Origin: an uncultured Erysipelotrichaceae bacterium
GTDB lineage: Bacteria > Bacillota_I > Bacilli_A > Erysipelotrichales > Erysipelotrichaceae
Length of the DNA stretch: 55,661 bases
NCBI GenBank assembly: GCA_947649125.1
Contig: CANSQL010000012.1
Coordinates: forward strand, 1 to 55,661
Reading direction: 5' to 3'
This document shows positions 42,408 to 51,577 of the stretch, piece after piece. Position 1 is the stretch's first letter; each line of letters opens with the position of its first letter. The translations under genes and the position numbers were made by a program. Under the pieces are notes generated by a model, which saw only the letters and a list, made by a program, of their open reading frames with translations, was not told where the DNA came from and searched no databases.

Positions 42408-42731
42408 AATCATACCTCCTGAAAGTATTTGACTTTGTCTATCTATAATATAACACATTTTAATCGTTTGTGATAGTAAATCATCACTTCTTGCGGTTTT
42501 AAATCCTGTTAAGGCTTGAATCAGAGTTGAAAAGTGCTGATATTTCAATGATAATGTCCTGTATACAGGGTTGCTTTTACTTACAGTATTACCTTTACTT
42601 ACATCGACATGCTGATTCTTGATAAAAAACGGTTTGATCGAATAAGATTCAGCTTTGTTGATTGATATGAAATTATTTCCTTTTCAAGTATACCGTTCTA
42701 TAGTACAATGATAGTAAAGTGAGGTAGCGTT
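42408..42731. other. Divergent intergenic region
   Basis: This 324-bp region separates the oxidoreductase gene from the HD gene. It holds a perfect palindrome, CCTGTATACAGG (42558-42569), and two copies of TTTACTTACA 18 nt apart (42576-42585, 42594-42603), which may bind a regulator. For the HD gene TACAAT at 42704-42709 is a -10 candidate; its -35 box is poor. Confidence 0.5.
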
Positions 42732-43955
42732 ATGTTTGAAAAAACCGGTGAACAAAAGGTAATGCGTGATCCGATTCATGGTTATATCCATGTTGAGGAT
42801 AAAATACTGTGGGATTGTATCAATGCGAAGGAAATGCAAAGGCTCAGAAGGATTCATCAGCTAGGCGGTGATTTTCAGATTTATCATACGGCGGAGCATT
42901 CACGCTTTTCTCATTCGCTCGGTGTTTATGAAATCGTTCGCAGAATGGTGAATGAAATTGATGAGCTGCGAGTGCGTTTAAGTGATTATGAAAAGCTTAC
43001 GGTCATGCTGGCGGGGTTGCTTCATGATATCGGACACGGTCCCTTTTCTCATGCGTTTGAGTCGGTCAGCTTGTTGTCTCATGAGGAATATACATGTAAA
43101 ATCATAATGGGAAACAGTGAGATTCATCGTATCTTAGAGCGTTGTGATGCTTCCTTAAGCAAGGATGTAGCCGATATCATCAAGGGCTGTCATCGCAATG
43201 AGCTGCTGAATCAAATCGTATCGGGACAGCTGGATGCGGATCGTATGGATTATTTACTGAGAGATGCTTATTTTACCGGTACGAGCTACGGGAATTTTGA
43301 CTTAGAGCGCATTATCCGTACGATGCGTATTGTTGATGAACGCATTACGGTCAAGGAAAGCGGAATCCACAGTGTTGAGGATTATATTATGGCGCGTTAT
43401 CATATGTATTGGCAGGTGTATCTGCATCCGGTGGCACGAAGCTATGAGGGCTTGATGGTTATGCTGTTTCGACGTTTGAAGTATCTTTATCAAAGTGATG
43501 CCGACAGTTTGAAGCATGTTGAAATGCTGATTCCTTTCTTGAAGGATACACCGGCGGGAATCGAGGATTTGTTTCTGTTGGATGAGGCAGCGGCCTTTTA
43601 CGGCTTTGCGCTTTTAAGAACGCATCCTGACGCAATACTGCGGGATTTGTCTCGTCGTATCTTGGACAGAGATTTATTTGAATATGAGACCGTAAGTGAT
43701 GAAGCACGTATTGAGGAAATAAAGCATAAGGCTTCACAGGCAGGCTATTCACCTGATTACTATGTGTACAGTGATACGGCGGCACAGGCGCTTTATTCTT
43801 TGTATCAGCGCAATGAAAGCGGTCATAACATTTGGATTTTAGGTGAGGATCAGACGGTAAAGGAACTTTCTACGATCAGTCCTTTGGTTCATGCGGTTTG
43901 TCATGAAAAGCTGAAGGAGGATCGCAAGGTTTATTATCCGAAGGAAATTCTTTGA
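42732..43955 (+). CDS. HD-domain phosphohydrolase, YwfO-like
   Basis: 407 residues with MRDPIHGYI at the start and the HD metal motif HSRFSHSLGVYE plus LHDIGHGPFSHAFE, and the later Asp in GQLDADRMDYLLRDA. Relatives include dNTP triphosphohydrolases and YwfO. It may hydrolyse dNTPs or a signalling nucleotide; the exact substrate is open. It is convergent with the GHKL gene, sharing a terminator. Confidence 0.88.
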   Translation: MFEKTGEQKVMRDPIHGYIHVEDKILWDCINAKEMQRLRRIHQLGGDFQIYHTAEHSRFSHSLGVYEIVRRMVNEIDELRVRLSDYEKLTVMLAGLLHDIGHGPFSHAFESVSLLSHEEYTCKIIMGNSEIHRILERCDASLSKDVADIIKGCHRNELLNQIVSGQLDADRMDYLLRDAYFTGTSYGNFDLERIIRTMRIVDERITVKESGIHSVEDYIMARYHMYWQVYLHPVARSYEGLMVMLFRRLKYLYQSDADSLKHVEMLIPFLKDTPAGIEDLFLLDEAAAFYGFALLRTHPDAILRDLSRRILDRDLFEYETVSDEARIEEIKHKASQAGYSPDYYVYSDTAAQALYSLYQRNESGHNIWILGEDQTVKELSTISPLVHAVCHEKLKEDRKVYYPKEIL

Positions 43956-43973
43956 TATCATAAATGAAACAAT

Positions 43974-44035
43974 AAAAGCTTGTCGTATGATGTGTTTCCC
44001 GAAGTTAGGTACAATCAATACTGACAAGCTTTTTA
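43974..44035. terminator. Bidirectional terminator
   Basis: AAAAGCTTGTC (43974-43984) and GACAAGCTTTT (44023-44033) form an 11-bp perfect stem between convergent genes, with T runs on both strands. The loop is 38 nt. It touches the stop codon of the minus-strand gene. Confidence 0.75.
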
Positions 44036-45469
44036 TGCGCTTCGTTTGCGATTCACTCGCTGTGTGTTTTTCTGTTCCTGTTGGCGATGCTCCTTCTGTG
44101 CCTTCTTTTGATTCAACGGTATTTTCAAAAAGATACTGAATACATTCTGCGGATATTCCATATCAATGCTTCCCTGATATTTACCGACGACTGCCTGAAC
44201 GGTCTTTAACCCGATACCGCCGAATTTCTTACGTGATTTTAAGCGGTTATTTACCTTATTGATAAAGCCGTCAAAGGAATTGTCCATGACGATCACAAGA
44301 CTGCCGTTTTGAATTTTTCCGTCTACATTGATAAAACGCTGACTCATATCCTTCACATATCCGCATGCTTCAACGGCATTTTCCAAGCAGTTGCCGAACA
44401 GAATACATAAATCTAAATCCGGAATGGGCAGCTGTCCGGGTAAATCGATATGCGTTTCGAAATAAATCTGTTGTTGCTTACAAATATAATGCCAGTAGGA
44501 AAATAATAAATTCAATGACTGATTATTACAAACGGTTACGACATCGTGATCGTGAAAGGTCTGTGAGATACGATCGACGAATACGCTGGCACCTGCGACA
44601 TTATCATTCACAAGCAGGGAGTTCATTGTCTGCATCTGATTATCTAGTGTCTTTGTGCGATTATTCATATCGATATAATGATTCAGAAGCATTTCGTAGT
44701 AATGCCGTCCGCTTGTCAACAGATCCATCGGATCAGAAACGATTTCCTTTTTTACGACGGCAGGCTGTTTGTTTGTATCCTTACTGCTGCTTTTCGCTTC
44801 CGCAGTCGTTGCTTTAGAGAATGCCGCATATACGATACCGTAAACGGTAAGAATCAAAAACATCAGAGTCAACAGCGCAATTACATTGCCGTTCATATCC
44901 GTCAGCTCAGGAAGCATGACATAATCCACAAGCAGAATCACAAACGCAAATACAGGCAGTGTACAGGCAATCGCTACCAATCGATTGGACACCTGTTCCA
45001 GCATCGTTTGAAACATTTGTTTAAATACGAAAAATATGAATACAAGATACAGAAGAATCAGTCCTAAGGTAATGATACGAAACAGAATATCCGGTGTCAG
45101 ATTATTAATGATATTCATATCGCTTACAGCGGTGAAGATATGATTGGTTATAATATTGCTTAACAGATGGATCATTAAACAATATAATAAAGAGCTGAAA
45201 TAGGTGAATACGATTTTAGCTACCGAATCCTTATATAACAGCGGGATAATGATAAACGGTAAAAATCCGATGATATATTCAATAAAGGTCAATGAGGAAA
45301 AGGCGGTCATAAAATATAATGCACCGATTCCTGCATAAAACAATGCGATAACGGAATATACGGCAGCTTTAGCGATTGCTTTGGTAAAGGTTAAATCGCA
45401 TAACAGGAAACAAGACCAGTAGACGCAGCTTCCGTATATAAAGGTATATAATGTAACATCCTGCAGCAT
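44033..45469 (-). CDS. GHKL-domain sensor protein (AgrC-like), phospho-His not recognisable
   Basis: 478 residues. Six or more membrane helices fill residues 1-220, like the sensor part of AgrC-type quorum-sensing kinases. The C-terminal ATPase domain has the N-box GNCLENAVEAC (about 359-369), MDNSFDG and KFGGIGLKTVQ. In AgrC relatives the dimerisation helix carries a RHD..NH motif with the phospho-accepting His. Here the matching stretch reads NRTKTLDNQMQTM (about 270-282) with no His. The C-terminus is basic and Gln-rich. No LytTR regulator or peptide gene is adjacent. It may be an ATP-binding pseudo-kinase or partner subunit. AAGGAG lies about 10 nt before the ATG. Confidence 0.8.
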   Translation of the reverse strand: MLQDVTLYTFIYGSCVYWSCFLLCDLTFTKAIAKAAVYSVIALFYAGIGALYFMTAFSSLTFIEYIIGFLPFIIIPLLYKDSVAKIVFTYFSSLLYCLMIHLLSNIITNHIFTAVSDMNIINNLTPDILFRIITLGLILLYLVFIFFVFKQMFQTMLEQVSNRLVAIACTLPVFAFVILLVDYVMLPELTDMNGNVIALLTLMFLILTVYGIVYAAFSKATTAEAKSSSKDTNKQPAVVKKEIVSDPMDLLTSGRHYYEMLLNHYIDMNNRTKTLDNQMQTMNSLLVNDNVAGASVFVDRISQTFHDHDVVTVCNNQSLNLLFSYWHYICKQQQIYFETHIDLPGQLPIPDLDLCILFGNCLENAVEACGYVKDMSQRFINVDGKIQNGSLVIVMDNSFDGFINKVNNRLKSRKKFGGIGLKTVQAVVGKYQGSIDMEYPQNVFSIFLKIPLNQKKAQKEHRQQEQKNTQRVNRKRSA

Positions 45470-45760
45470 CTAAGCCTCGCTCCTTTCTTTCAATAGGTAT
45501 ATTATATAATGAAAATGCTGATTAGAAAAGTCTGTGTAAGAAAATAGTTGTTTTTTTATCAAAAAAATAACTTGACGTGAATAAGAATGCCTTAAAATAC
45601 ATTTATTTTTCATTGATTCATTTTTTGATTGAGAATGTCAATATATTCCATGTATCGGTAAGTTTGTTTATGGAATGTTAAATGAAAAAGTGTTTTAATT
45701 ATACATAGATACAGTGATGAATTGTAATTTTGATAATCATACGGTCAGGAGGAGTTGTCA

Positions 45761-46081
45761 ATGAGCAGTGAGATGTTGTGCTTACAGATCATTACCGAAG
45801 CAGGCAATGCCAGAAGCAAATATGTAGAGGCGATACAGGAGGCAAAGGCAAATCATTATGAGGCCTGTAATGAGCTGTTGAAGCAGGGGAATGAGGCCTA
45901 TGCGAAGGGGCATCGAATTCATGCCGATTTATTGAATCAGGAAGCCGGGGGAAATAAGGCTGAGCTTGATTTATTGCTTGTGCATGCAGAGGATCAGCTG
46001 ATGAGTGCCGAATCGTTTAAAATATTGTGCAGTGAATTTTTAGATATTTATCGTCGTTTTGAGGCGGTGGAGAAGGGGTAG
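45761..46081 (+). CDS. PTS EIIA component, lactose/cellobiose family
   Basis: 106 residues, an all-helical trimeric EIIA of the Lac family that carries phosphate from HPr to EIIB. The phosphorylated His75 lies in LLVHAEDQLM. The Gln/His-rich helix ANHYEACNELLKQGNEAY is typical. AGGAGG lies 7 nt before ATG 45761; a TTG two codons earlier is less likely. No EIIB or EIIC gene is near, so it must serve permeases encoded elsewhere or be regulatory. Confidence 0.92.
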   Translation: MSSEMLCLQIITEAGNARSKYVEAIQEAKANHYEACNELLKQGNEAYAKGHRIHADLLNQEAGGNKAELDLLLVHAEDQLMSAESFKILCSEFLDIYRRFEAVEKG

Positions 46082-46194
46082 GGAAGGCAGTAAGTATGAT
46101 AAGTTTTTGTATGATATGCAGGCTTAGGAATGAGACAACGGTCTGTGAATTAAGATAGGGGAAACGCACTGTAAGTAATAATAAGGTAAAGGAA

Positions 46195-46219
46195 AAGCAG
46201 CTGTCGGCTGCCTTTTTAA
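46195..46219. terminator. Terminator after the EIIA gene
   Basis: GCAGC, a 5-nt loop and GCTGC followed by CTTTTTAA. The minus strand also has a T run, so it may stop the ABC exporter transcript too. A second hairpin, ATACGCA/TGCGTAT (46241-46260), follows. Confidence 0.65.
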
Positions 46220-46314
46220 TATGATTTGTACAATATTATTATACGCACGTTTATGCGTATTGTGAATGGACATTGAATTGAAAGAAAAAACTTTTTTTCT
46301 GTCAGATGAATTTA

Positions 46315-48090
46315 TTAAGAATCACTGTAAAGCATCGCATTCGTCTGCCTATCAAAATCCAACCCTTCAAACTGCAGGCGGTAATATTTCGCATAAACAC
46401 CGTCCTGCTTCATCAAGGCTTCATGATTTCCGCGCTCTGCCAGTCCGTTCTCACTGATGACGATGATTTCATCAGCGCTTCGAATTGTAGACAGACGGTG
46501 GGCAATCGTTATCGTTGTACGATTTTTGGCAAGCTCCTCAAGACTTTTTTGGATATGACGTTCACTTTCATTGTCAAGTGCGCTTGTTGCTTCATCTAAA
46601 ATAAGAATTTTCGGATCCTTTAAAAAGACTCTGGCAATCGAAATACGCTGCTTTTGACCGCCCGATAATCGAGTCCCGCGCTCACCGACAAAGGTATCAT
46701 ACCCTTGCGGAAGGGATAGGATAAAGTCATGAATATTCGCCTTTTCTGCGGCTGCGATAATTTCCTCATCGCTTGCGCCCGGCTTTCCGTATGCGATATT
46801 TTCCTTGATCGTACCGGTAAATAAATAAACCTCCTGTTGAACGATACCGATGGCTTTTCGCAAGGAATGCAAAGTCAATTTGCGAATATCTTTACCATCG
46901 ATCGTTATTAAACCCTGATCAATGTCATAGAAACGCGGCAGTAAGGAACAAATCGTTGTTTTGCCGCCGCCTGACGGGCCGACCAGGGCAATGCTTTTTC
47001 CGGCTTCGATATGGAAATCAATATCCGATAAGACCGGCTCGTCCTTTTCATAGGCAAATGATACATGATGATAGTCGATGACTCCCTTTACCTCGCTCAG
47101 CTCAACCGCATCACTCGCATCCACGATTGTCGGTTCGGTTTCAATGACTTCTAAAAAGCGTTTGAATCCGGAAAAGCCCTTTTGAAACATCTCCGTAAAT
47201 TCTACCAGAATCTCAATCGGTGAAACGAAAATATTAATATAAAGCGCATAGGTCGCAAGCGCAGTCGGAGCCAAGGAGCCATCCGCCACAAAATAAGCAC
47301 CCGCAACTAATATCACGATATAGAGAAGTCCTTGAAAAAAATTATTTCCGCCGTAAAAAGCACCCATGATTTTATAATTGTTTTCCTTTGATTTCAAAAA
47401 GTGTTGATTGGACTCATAAAATTTTTCACGCTCCAAATCCTCATTCGCAAAGCTTTTCACAATACGAATACCGGCCAATGAATCCTGCAGACGGGCATTG
47501 ACACCGGCAATTTTTTTACGATTATCGCTGAAGGTCGCCTGCATCTTTTTATTTTGATGATAGGAGAAAACAAGCATGATCATTGTCACTGCCAATAGAA
47601 TCATGGTGAGAGGAATATGAATCATCGCCAACAACAGAAAGCTTCCGCATATCTTCAACAATGAAATAAACAGGTTCTCCGGGCCGTGATGGGCAAATTC
47701 CGAAATATCGAATAGATCCGATACCAAGCGGCTCATCATTTCACCGGTATTGTTTTGATCGTAATAAGAAAAAGAAAGCTTTTCATAATGATTAAATAAA
47801 TCCTGACGCATATCGCTTTCCATGCGCGCTCCCATAATATGTCCCTGACCGTTGACATAATAGCGACACAGGGCACGAATCAGATACAGAATCAGTAAGC
47901 CGATAAACAGATAAAGCAGGCTGTTCATAATGGCTTCTTTCGTATCGAGATATAAGGTTTTATTCAAGTAATTTAATATTTGCGGAAATGCTAAGTCAAT
48001 AATGCTGATCGTAAAGGCACAAAGCATATCCAACAGGAATATTTTTTTATAAGGTCGATAATAGCTGATAAATTTTTTCATTACATTCAT
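46315..48090 (-). CDS. ABC exporter, fused permease and ATPase
   Basis: 591 residues. Six membrane helices (about 1-320) precede the ATPase with Walker A GPSGGGKTT, signature LSGGQKQRISIAR, Walker B ILILDEATSALD and the H-loop His in IAHRLST. Such half-transporters dimerise to export lipids, peptides or drugs (MsbA/BmrA/Sav1866 type). The cargo is unknown. AGGAGG lies 8 nt before the start. The gene is alone and divergent from the HAD gene. Confidence 0.93.
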   Translation of the reverse strand: MNVMKKFISYYRPYKKIFLLDMLCAFTISIIDLAFPQILNYLNKTLYLDTKEAIMNSLLYLFIGLLILYLIRALCRYYVNGQGHIMGARMESDMRQDLFNHYEKLSFSYYDQNNTGEMMSRLVSDLFDISEFAHHGPENLFISLLKICGSFLLLAMIHIPLTMILLAVTMIMLVFSYHQNKKMQATFSDNRKKIAGVNARLQDSLAGIRIVKSFANEDLEREKFYESNQHFLKSKENNYKIMGAFYGGNNFFQGLLYIVILVAGAYFVADGSLAPTALATYALYINIFVSPIEILVEFTEMFQKGFSGFKRFLEVIETEPTIVDASDAVELSEVKGVIDYHHVSFAYEKDEPVLSDIDFHIEAGKSIALVGPSGGGKTTICSLLPRFYDIDQGLITIDGKDIRKLTLHSLRKAIGIVQQEVYLFTGTIKENIAYGKPGASDEEIIAAAEKANIHDFILSLPQGYDTFVGERGTRLSGGQKQRISIARVFLKDPKILILDEATSALDNESERHIQKSLEELAKNRTTITIAHRLSTIRSADEIIVISENGLAERGNHEALMKQDGVYAKYYRLQFEGLDFDRQTNAMLYSDS

Positions 48091-48246
48091 GGAAGTACCT
48101 CCTGATGAACGCTATTATAGCGCAATTTGTAAGAAAATGCCAGTATTTCACATGAGTGAATAAGGGCTTTGACAGTGGCAGCAGCGGGGAATTTATGGTA
48201 TGATTCTTGATGTTGGGGTGGGACAGTGATGATTTGATAAAAGAAT

Positions 48247-48291
48247 AAAGAAAAGAATCATAAAGAAAAGAATCATAAAGAAAGAATACAT
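48247..48291 (+). repeat. 15-nt tandem repeat, about three copies
   Basis: Two exact units of AAAGAAAAGAATCAT and a third imperfect one, just upstream of the HAD gene. Such purine-rich tandem units can change in copy number by slippage. Confidence 0.8.
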
Positions 48292-48325
48292 AGGATAATG
48301 CAAGCGCAAGCAGGAGGACAAAACG

Positions 48326-49162
48326 ATGAAAATTAAAACGATTGTATCCGATATTGATGCTACCTTATTACCGCCGGACAGCGGGATTCGTTTAAAGCAC
48401 GAGGTTGCCTCAATCATATACGAGCTTGAACAAAGCGGAGTAACGATGATTCTTGCATCGGCAAGGGCATATGCGGGAGTGGTGCCGATTGCCAAACAGC
48501 TCCACATGGATACACTCGGCGGCTACATCATTGCGGAAAACGGTGCATCTGTCTATGATGCGAAAAACAATGTGCTTCTGTATGCCCGTGAGATGGATCG
48601 CTCAGATGTATTGTCATTATGGAAGCTGTGTCAAAGCTATGATGCAGACTTTGCCTTTTCTCAGAAGGACTGTATGATTGCCTCTGATTTTTCCAAGGGC
48701 TTTGCATTGGATCATAAGAACTGCGATCTTGATTATATCGTGAGTGATCATCCGCAGCGTTATATGAAGGATGCTGTCATGAAGTGCTCAGTATCAAAAA
48801 ACGAGGATAAAATTGCTGAGCTTTATCCGATCTTAAAAGCACATATCGAACAGCAGTATCCTTATGCAGTCACCTACAGCACTGCCAATATCCTCGATAT
48901 TTCGGCAAAGGACTGCAGTAAAGCAAATGCGCTTCGGCAGCTTGTTGAAATGAACTTGATGAAATGGGAGGAAACTGCGGCAATCGGTGACGGATGCAGT
49001 GATGCGGAAATGATTCAGCGTGCGGCACTTGGCGCTACCTTGACAAACGGTAAACCGGAATGTAAAAAAATTGCCGATATGATTGTAGAAAGCTGTTACG
49101 AGGACGGCTGCATCCGCTTTTTCAAGCACATCATAAAGCTGAATTCCGCCGCTAAGCTTTGA
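48326..49162 (+). CDS. HAD-IIB (Cof-type) phosphatase
   Basis: 278 residues. The catalytic motif reads SDIDATLL (Asp9 and Asp11); most relatives have DxDGT, so Gly is replaced by Ala. Motif II is LASAR and motif IV is IGDGCSDAEM. Cof-type enzymes hydrolyse sugar phosphates, FMN or similar small molecules. AGGAGG lies about 10 nt before the start. Confidence 0.9.
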   Translation: MKIKTIVSDIDATLLPPDSGIRLKHEVASIIYELEQSGVTMILASARAYAGVVPIAKQLHMDTLGGYIIAENGASVYDAKNNVLLYAREMDRSDVLSLWKLCQSYDADFAFSQKDCMIASDFSKGFALDHKNCDLDYIVSDHPQRYMKDAVMKCSVSKNEDKIAELYPILKAHIEQQYPYAVTYSTANILDISAKDCSKANALRQLVEMNLMKWEETAAIGDGCSDAEMIQRAALGATLTNGKPECKKIADMIVESCYEDGCIRFFKHIIKLNSAAKL

Positions 49163-49335
49163 CACACCAACAATTTGTGCTTCAAACCATAACCATGCGG
49201 TTTTCGACACTTTCATCAATTTCGGCTTCGGTTTAAGAAAGCATTATCATTTTTCATTAAAATATACAAAATAACTATGGGAATTTTTTTGAAAATAAGG
49301 TAAAATAGTATAAGATGGATTAGGAGGATATCCTT

Positions 49336-51384
49336 ATGAATAATAAAATCGTTGAAGCATACTATCAAGGACACTGCTTCAAGGCATATGAGCTGTTCGG
49401 TGCTCACCTTTGCGAAGAACGCGGAAAAAAGGGTGTGCGCTTTACGACCTTTGCGCCTCATGCACAAAGCATTCAGGTCATCGGTTCATTCAACGGCTGG
49501 TCCTGTGAGGATTGTTATATGGAGCGTGTAGATGATAAGGGAATTTGGTCTGTTTTTATCAAGGATGCGAAGGAGCATGATATGTATAAGTATCGTGTTA
49601 CACAGGCAACCGGCAGAGTAGTTGATAAAATGGACCCGTATGCGTTCTACAGTGAACTAAGACCGAATACTGCCAGTATCGTTGCGGATTTGGATTTCTC
49701 ATTGTGGAGTGATGATAAATGGATGAATAAACGGACAAAGAATTTCGATCGACCTGTAAATATTTATGAAATGCATGTCGGCTCATGGAAAAAAGCCGAG
49801 GATGTAGAATGGATCAATTATCGTGAAATCGCTGCTGATTTGATTGCCTATCTAAAGGAAATGAATTTTACTCATGTAGAATTCATGCCGTTATGTGAGT
49901 TCCCGTTTGACGGCTCATGGGGCTATCAGTGCTCAGGCTATTTCTCGGTAACCAGTCGCTATGGGGAATGTATCGATCTCGCTTATTTGATCAATGAGCT
50001 GCATAAGGCGGATATCGGTGTTATTATGGATTTTGTGCCGGTGCATTTTGTCAGAGATGATTTTTCACTTTCTTATTTTGACGGTACACCGCTGTATGAA
50101 TATGAAAAGGCGCATGATGCCGATTCCCAATGGGGAACTGCCAACTTTAATCTGTGGAAAGAGGAGGTTCGCTCCTTCCTGATGTCGGCCGGTGCCTTTT
50201 GGCTCGATAAGTACCATGTCGACGGTTTACGCATGGATGCGATTTCCAATATCATTCACTGGCACGGCAATAAGGATTTAGGCGAAAACCAAGGAGCTCT
50301 CGATTTTATTCGCCGTATGAATTATAATTTATCGGCAAGCTTCCCGGGCGTGATGTTGATTGCGGAGGATTCCAGTGATTATCCGAACGTAACCAAGCTT
50401 ACCATTGATAACGGCTTAGGCTTCGATTATAAATGGGATCTCGGTTGGATGAATGATACATTGAAGTATTTGGAAAAAGATCCAATCTATCGTAAATGGC
50501 ATCATAATCAGATTACCTTCTCAATGGCTTATTTTTATTCAGAGCGCTTTATGACTGAATTTTCCCATGATGAAGTAGTGCACGGGAAAAAGACGATCAT
50601 TGATAAAATTTGGGGTACCTATGAACAGAAATTCGCTCAGCTCAGAACCTTATATATGTATATGTTTACCCATCCGGGCAAGAAGTTGAATTTTATGGGC
50701 AATGAATTGGCACATTTCAGAGAATGGGATGAATCTAAGGAAAACGATTGGTTCTTATTGACCTATCCGCTGCATGATGCCTTCCATAATTATTTTGCGC
50801 GGTTAGGAGAATTCTATCAAAAGGAACCGGCTCTGCATGCGGATGATTATAATTATGAAAGCTTCCGTTGGATTGATGCCGATAATGCGGATGAAAATCT
50901 GTTCAGCTATATTCGTCGCGGGGCGACGAAGGATTTTGTCGTTATCTTAAATTTCTCACCGAATACTTATCGTCAGCATCGCTTCGGTGTTTTAAGCAAC
51001 GGTACCTATAACGAGGTATTGAACAGTGAGGCAGATACTTGGGGCGGCTGTAATATTACCAACCCTAATAAGGTGAAGGCTGAAAAAACACCGTATAATA
51101 ATATGGATCACAGCATCTGTGTAGATGTTGCGCCGTTCGGTGCACTTATGCTTGAGGTAAAAAAGCGTAATACGAAGCCGAAAGCACAACCGGCTGTGAA
51201 AGCGACTAAAAAACAAACGGCCGTAAAGACAACGGCAAAAAAGGCTTCATCAAAGACAAAGGCTGCATCAAAAGCATCTGAAGCGAAGGCTGTAAAGACA
51301 GCTTCAGCTTCCAAACCGGTGAAAAAAGCTGCAGCTAAAGCTTCAACAAAGAAAAAAACAAGCGCTAAAGTGAAAAAATCATAG
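49336..51384 (+). CDS. glgB: 1,4-alpha-glucan branching enzyme with a basic tail
   Basis: 682 residues. It makes alpha-1,6 branches in glycogen. An N-terminal CBM48 (about 15-110) precedes the GH13 barrel with the nucleophile Asp301 (GLRMDAI), the acid/base Glu344 (LIAEDSS) and Asp412 (FSHDEVVHGK). After the usual end near residue 608, about 70 extra residues consist mostly of Lys, Ala, Thr and Ser (KPVKKAAAKASTKKKTSAK), like the tail of histone H1. The tail may bind nucleic acid, membrane or glycogen-associated partners. AGGAGG lies upstream. The glgP gene follows after its own promoter. Confidence 0.95.
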   Translation: MNNKIVEAYYQGHCFKAYELFGAHLCEERGKKGVRFTTFAPHAQSIQVIGSFNGWSCEDCYMERVDDKGIWSVFIKDAKEHDMYKYRVTQATGRVVDKMDPYAFYSELRPNTASIVADLDFSLWSDDKWMNKRTKNFDRPVNIYEMHVGSWKKAEDVEWINYREIAADLIAYLKEMNFTHVEFMPLCEFPFDGSWGYQCSGYFSVTSRYGECIDLAYLINELHKADIGVIMDFVPVHFVRDDFSLSYFDGTPLYEYEKAHDADSQWGTANFNLWKEEVRSFLMSAGAFWLDKYHVDGLRMDAISNIIHWHGNKDLGENQGALDFIRRMNYNLSASFPGVMLIAEDSSDYPNVTKLTIDNGLGFDYKWDLGWMNDTLKYLEKDPIYRKWHHNQITFSMAYFYSERFMTEFSHDEVVHGKKTIIDKIWGTYEQKFAQLRTLYMYMFTHPGKKLNFMGNELAHFREWDESKENDWFLLTYPLHDAFHNYFARLGEFYQKEPALHADDYNYESFRWIDADNADENLFSYIRRGATKDFVVILNFSPNTYRQHRFGVLSNGTYNEVLNSEADTWGGCNITNPNKVKAEKTPYNNMDHSICVDVAPFGALMLEVKKRNTKPKAQPAVKATKKQTAVKTTAKKASSKTKAASKASEAKAVKTASASKPVKKAAAKASTKKKTSAKVKKS

Positions 51385-51401
51385 GCTGATAGGACAGAAA
51401 T

Positions 51402-51434
51402 AAGGAAGTGTTTTAGGTAAAATACTTCCTTTTC
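51402..51434 (+). terminator. Intrinsic terminator after glgB
   Basis: AAGGAAGTGTTTTA pairs with TAAAATACTTCCTT across a 2-nt loop (one wobble), followed by TTC. It separates glgB from glgP. Confidence 0.75.
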
Positions 51435-51525
51435 TTGGGTGCTTGACGCTTAAATAAAAGGGAGCTGTGCATACTATAGGCAGGAGATGAATTTACATGA
51501 GATACAGATTATATCTATGTAGGAT

Positions 51526-51554
51526 TTGTCTTTTGATGAAATTTTTGGTAAAAT
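51526..51554 (+). promoter_or_regulatory. Promoter of glgP
   Basis: TTGTCT (51526-51531), a 17-nt spacer and TAAAAT (51549-51554), 23 nt before the start codon. So glgP can be made apart from glgB. Confidence 0.65.
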
Positions 51555-51577
51555 AAAGCTTACGAGAGGTGAAAAGA

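Noticed and set aside
44365-44817. 150-codon plus-strand ORF inside the GHKL gene
   Set aside because: It is antisense to a recognised protein with a conserved N-box and has no ribosome-binding site.
49280-49320. Promoter for glgB
   Set aside because: Both TAAAAT and TATAAG are present, but no -35 box with 16-18 nt spacing could be chosen with confidence.
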